A stretch of 7,469 bases of DNA, taken from NCBI GenBank assembly GCA_017620115.1, contig JAFZRB010000283.1:1-7469 (forward strand), read 5' to 3'. The notes under the pieces were generated by a model that saw nothing but the letters and a program-made list of their open reading frames with translations, was not told where the DNA came from and did not search any database. Within the stretch, counting starts at the first letter, position 1. Each line of letters starts with the position of its first letter. Position numbers and translations under genes: made by a program. This document shows, one piece after another, positions 6,198 to 7,469 of the stretch. Source of the DNA: Clostridia bacterium. Its GTDB lineage: Bacteria > Bacillota > Clostridia > Christensenellales > Aristaeellaceae.

Positions 6198-7172
6198 ATG
6201 CCAATCGTCGATATGCCGCTCAAGGAGTTGTATGAGTTTCAGGGCCTGAACGAGTGTCCCGCCGATTTGGACGCATACTGGGATCGCGCCATCGCCGAAA
6301 TGGAGGCGCTGGGCACGGGCTGCGAGCTGGCGCCGGCGCAGTTCCAGACGGACGGCGCGGAGTGCTTTGAGATGTATTTCACCGGCGTGGGCGGCGCGCG
6401 CATACACTGCCGCATGGCCCGACCGGTAAAACGCGCTAAACGCGCGAAACTGCCCGCCATGTGCCTCTACCACGGCTATTCCGGCGATTGCGGCTCGTTC
6501 AGCGGGCTGCTGAGATGGGTGGCGGCGGGCTACGTCGCCGCCTCGATGGACTGCCGCGGACAGGGCGGCTCCTCCGAGGACAGTATCCCCGTGAAGGGCA
6601 ATACGCTGCACGGCCACATCATTCGCGGCCTGGACGATCCCGACCCGGACAAGCTGTATTTCCGCAACGTGTTTCTGGACGCCGCCCAGATGGCGCGCAT
6701 CGTGATGAGCTGGGACGAGGTGGACGGGACGCGCGTCGGCGCGACCGGCGGCTCGCAGGGCGGCGGCCTCACGCTGGCCTGCGCCGCGCTGACGCCCGCG
6801 TTGAACCGCGCCGCGCCCATGGTGCCATTCCTGTGCGACTATCGACGCGTGTGGGAGATGGATCTGGATGTGGCGGCCTACGCGGAGCTGCGCGAGTTCT
6901 TCCGCCATTCCGATCCGCGCCATGAACGCGAGGCGGAAATTTTCACGAAGCTGGGCTACATCGATAACCAGCATCTGGCGCACCGCATCCGCGCCGAGGT
7001 GAAGATGTTCACCGGCCTGATGGATACCATCTGCCCGCCTTCGACCCAATTCGCGGCGTATAACAAGATTACCTCGAAAAAGAGCGCGGTGGTCTATCCG
7101 GATTTCGGTCACGAGGGACTGCCGGATTCCGACGACATCTGCATGCAGTTCATGGACGAGATGAAAAAGTAA
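6198..7172 (+). CDS. CE7 acetylxylan esterase / cephalosporin-C deacetylase
   Basis: 324 residues, close to the usual 318-325 of carbohydrate esterase family 7. It has an alpha/beta-hydrolase fold with the CE7 signature in order: YHGYSG (91-96), RGQGG (120-124), GSQGG (185-189, nucleophile S186), a catalytic Asp in GLMDTICPP (D276) and the terminal His-Glu in FGHEG (H305-E306). The spacing of S186, D276 and H305 fits the Bacillus CE7 triad. No signal peptide is seen, which is normal for these cytoplasmic enzymes that remove acetyl groups from short xylo-oligosaccharides and other small acetylated compounds. ATG 6198 was chosen for its GAGGAGTG site; GTG 6189 overlaps that site. The gene starts 35 bases after the GH127 gene and is followed by a strong terminator, so it ends the operon. 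A short basic run, KRAKRAK (78-84), is encoded by two near-identical 9-base units and looks like a small local duplication in a loop. Confidence 0.94.
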   Translation: MPIVDMPLKELYEFQGLNECPADLDAYWDRAIAEMEALGTGCELAPAQFQTDGAECFEMYFTGVGGARIHCRMARPVKRAKRAKLPAMCLYHGYSGDCGSFSGLLRWVAAGYVAASMDCRGQGGSSEDSIPVKGNTLHGHIIRGLDDPDPDKLYFRNVFLDAAQMARIVMSWDEVDGTRVGATGGSQGGGLTLACAALTPALNRAAPMVPFLCDYRRVWEMDLDVAAYAELREFFRHSDPRHEREAEIFTKLGYIDNQHLAHRIRAEVKMFTGLMDTICPPSTQFAAYNKITSKKSAVVYPDFGHEGLPDSDDICMQFMDEMKK

Positions 7173-7187
7173 GGGAACGACGCGTCG

Positions 7188-7224
7188 GGCGGGAGGCCGG
7201 AGAGACCGGTTTCCCGCCTTTTTT
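7188..7224 (+). terminator. Rho-independent terminator after the CE7 esterase gene
   Basis: GGCGGGA (7188-7194) pairs with TCCCGCC (7212-7218). The stem continues inward through two G-U pairs and CCGG/CCGG to a 5-base loop AGAGA (7201-7205), giving 13 pairs, followed at once by TTTTTT (7219-7224). It begins 15 bases after the stop codon and separates the operon from the downstream promoter. Confidence 0.93.
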
Positions 7225-7299
7225 CTGTATGCCGAAATCGGTGAAACATGCCAAGCACACAAACACTTAACAAACGCGAACACTGCAAAAAGCGAAGCA

Positions 7300-7305
7300 T
7301 ATAAT
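7300..7305 (+). promoter_or_regulatory. Possible upstream -10 box (first of tandem rRNA promoters)
   Basis: A perfect TATAAT lies in AT-rich DNA 59 bases before the main promoter's -10 start. The -35 candidates at normal spacing match consensus poorly (for example CGAACA, 3 of 6), so activity is doubtful. Tandem promoters are common upstream of rRNA operons. Confidence 0.3.
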
Positions 7306-7311
7306 GTAAGA

Positions 7312-7324
7312 ATAGAGAAGAAGA
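7312..7324 (+). repeat. 13-bp direct repeat, copy 1
   Basis: ATAGAGAAGAAGA is identical to 7441-7453. The copies are 129 bases apart and flank the strong promoter at 7341-7369. This copy lies 6 bases downstream of the TATAAT at 7300. Confidence 0.7.
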
Positions 7325-7330
7325 CTTCCG

Positions 7331-7369
7331 AAAAAAAGTATTGACAAAGGGAAGGGAGAGGCGTATAAT
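7331..7369 (+). promoter_or_regulatory. Strong stable-RNA promoter with A-tract UP-like element, probably for an rRNA operon
   Basis: -35 TTGACA (7341-7346), 17-base spacer, -10 TATAAT (7364-7369): a perfect 12 of 12 consensus match at optimal spacing. It is preceded directly by an A7 tract (7331-7337) that resembles an UP element. The predicted transcription start is near 7375. No open reading frame with a ribosome binding site follows inside the window; a boxA-like motif does, which fits an rRNA transcript. Confidence 0.85.
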
Positions 7370-7374
7370 ACTTA

Positions 7375-7469
7375 ATGCTGTCGCGGGGAACGGCCTCCAT
7401 GAGGCGCAGACGAAGCGGCGGCGCGATCCTTGAAAACGATATAGAGAAGAAGAGCAAGCGCAAGGAAAG
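7375..7469 (+). other. Probable rRNA operon leader (pre-16S), continuing off the right edge
   Basis: The transcribed stretch after the strong promoter has no credible coding frame. It holds a small hairpin (GCCTC 7393-7397, GAGGC 7401-7405, loop CAT). It then has GATCCTTGAAAAC (7425-7437), close to the CTTTGAAAAC boxA-type motif that precedes 16S and 23S genes in Firmicutes, and an A/G-rich tail (AGAGAAGAAGAGCAAGCG) of the sort found before mature 16S. The 16S gene itself is not visible, so the rRNA call is inference from the leader alone. Another stable RNA such as a tRNA cluster is the alternative. Confidence 0.65.
7441..7453 (+). repeat. 13-bp direct repeat, copy 2
   Basis: ATAGAGAAGAAGA is identical to 7312-7324. 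It lies 3 bases after the boxA-like motif, in the probable pre-16S leader. Confidence 0.7.

Noticed and set aside
6429..6449. Near-tandem 9-base repeat inside the CE7 gene encoding KRAKRAK
   Set aside because: Frame is kept, protein length is normal for the family and it falls in a probable surface loop; noted in the gene entry, not treated as a mobile or regulatory element.
6180..7463. A 427-codon open frame on the minus strand opposite the CE7 gene, terminator and rRNA-type promoter
   Set aside because: It runs through a strong terminator and a perfect promoter, and its translation has no domain resemblance.
7225..7469. tRNA gene or CRISPR array in the right-hand non-coding stretch
   Set aside because: No cloverleaf with acceptor and T-arm could be assembled by eye, and the only repeat is a single 13-bp pair without regular spacing.

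Overview
The window is GC-rich. It carries six protein genes and ends in what looks like the start of a ribosomal RNA operon. Gene content (an EndoQ-type PHP nuclease fused to a UvrD helicase, a short clostridial-type NAD kinase, a chromosomal TraX-family membrane protein), strong AGGAGG-like ribosome binding sites and sigma-A style promoters (TTGACA/TATAAT) suggest a GC-rich Gram-positive anaerobe of the Clostridia, plausibly a gut, plant-polysaccharide-using member. That placement is inference; no taxonomic marker lies fully inside the window.

Left third, minus strand (1-2704): a near-consensus promoter (TTGACA, 17-bp spacer, TATGAT) drives nadK (NAD kinase). After a 71-bp gap with a GC-rich hairpin comes a large DNA-repair gene whose start lies at 1772 and whose end is off the left edge. 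Its visible 590 residues hold an endonuclease Q-like PHP nuclease with a Cys4 zinc site, a Pro/Ala linker, and the start of a UvrD/Rep superfamily 1 helicase (Q motif, Walker A, motifs Ia and Ib).

Centre and right, plus strand (2761-7224): divergent from nadK, a second promoter (TTGCCA, 18 bp, TATAAT) precedes a run of four closely spaced genes. These are a TraX-family multipass membrane protein, an HD-domain phosphohydrolase, a GH127-type beta-L-arabinofuranosidase, and a CE7 acetylxylan esterase/cephalosporin-C deacetylase. Gaps are 6 to 35 bases and the only convincing intrinsic terminator follows the esterase, so one transcript is possible. The two carbohydrate enzymes lack signal peptides and fit cytoplasmic trimming of imported, acetylated, arabinose-bearing oligosaccharides; the first two genes have no obvious link to that pathway.

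Right edge (7225-7469): no protein gene. It holds a perfect-consensus promoter (TTGACA, 17 bp, TATAAT) behind an A-tract, followed by a boxA-like motif (CCTTGAAAAC), the pattern of a Firmicutes rRNA leader. The 16S gene probably starts just beyond the window. A 13-bp perfect direct repeat flanks this promoter.

The most notable item is the EndoQ-UvrD fusion, which suggests coupling of damage-specific nicking to strand displacement in one polypeptide.
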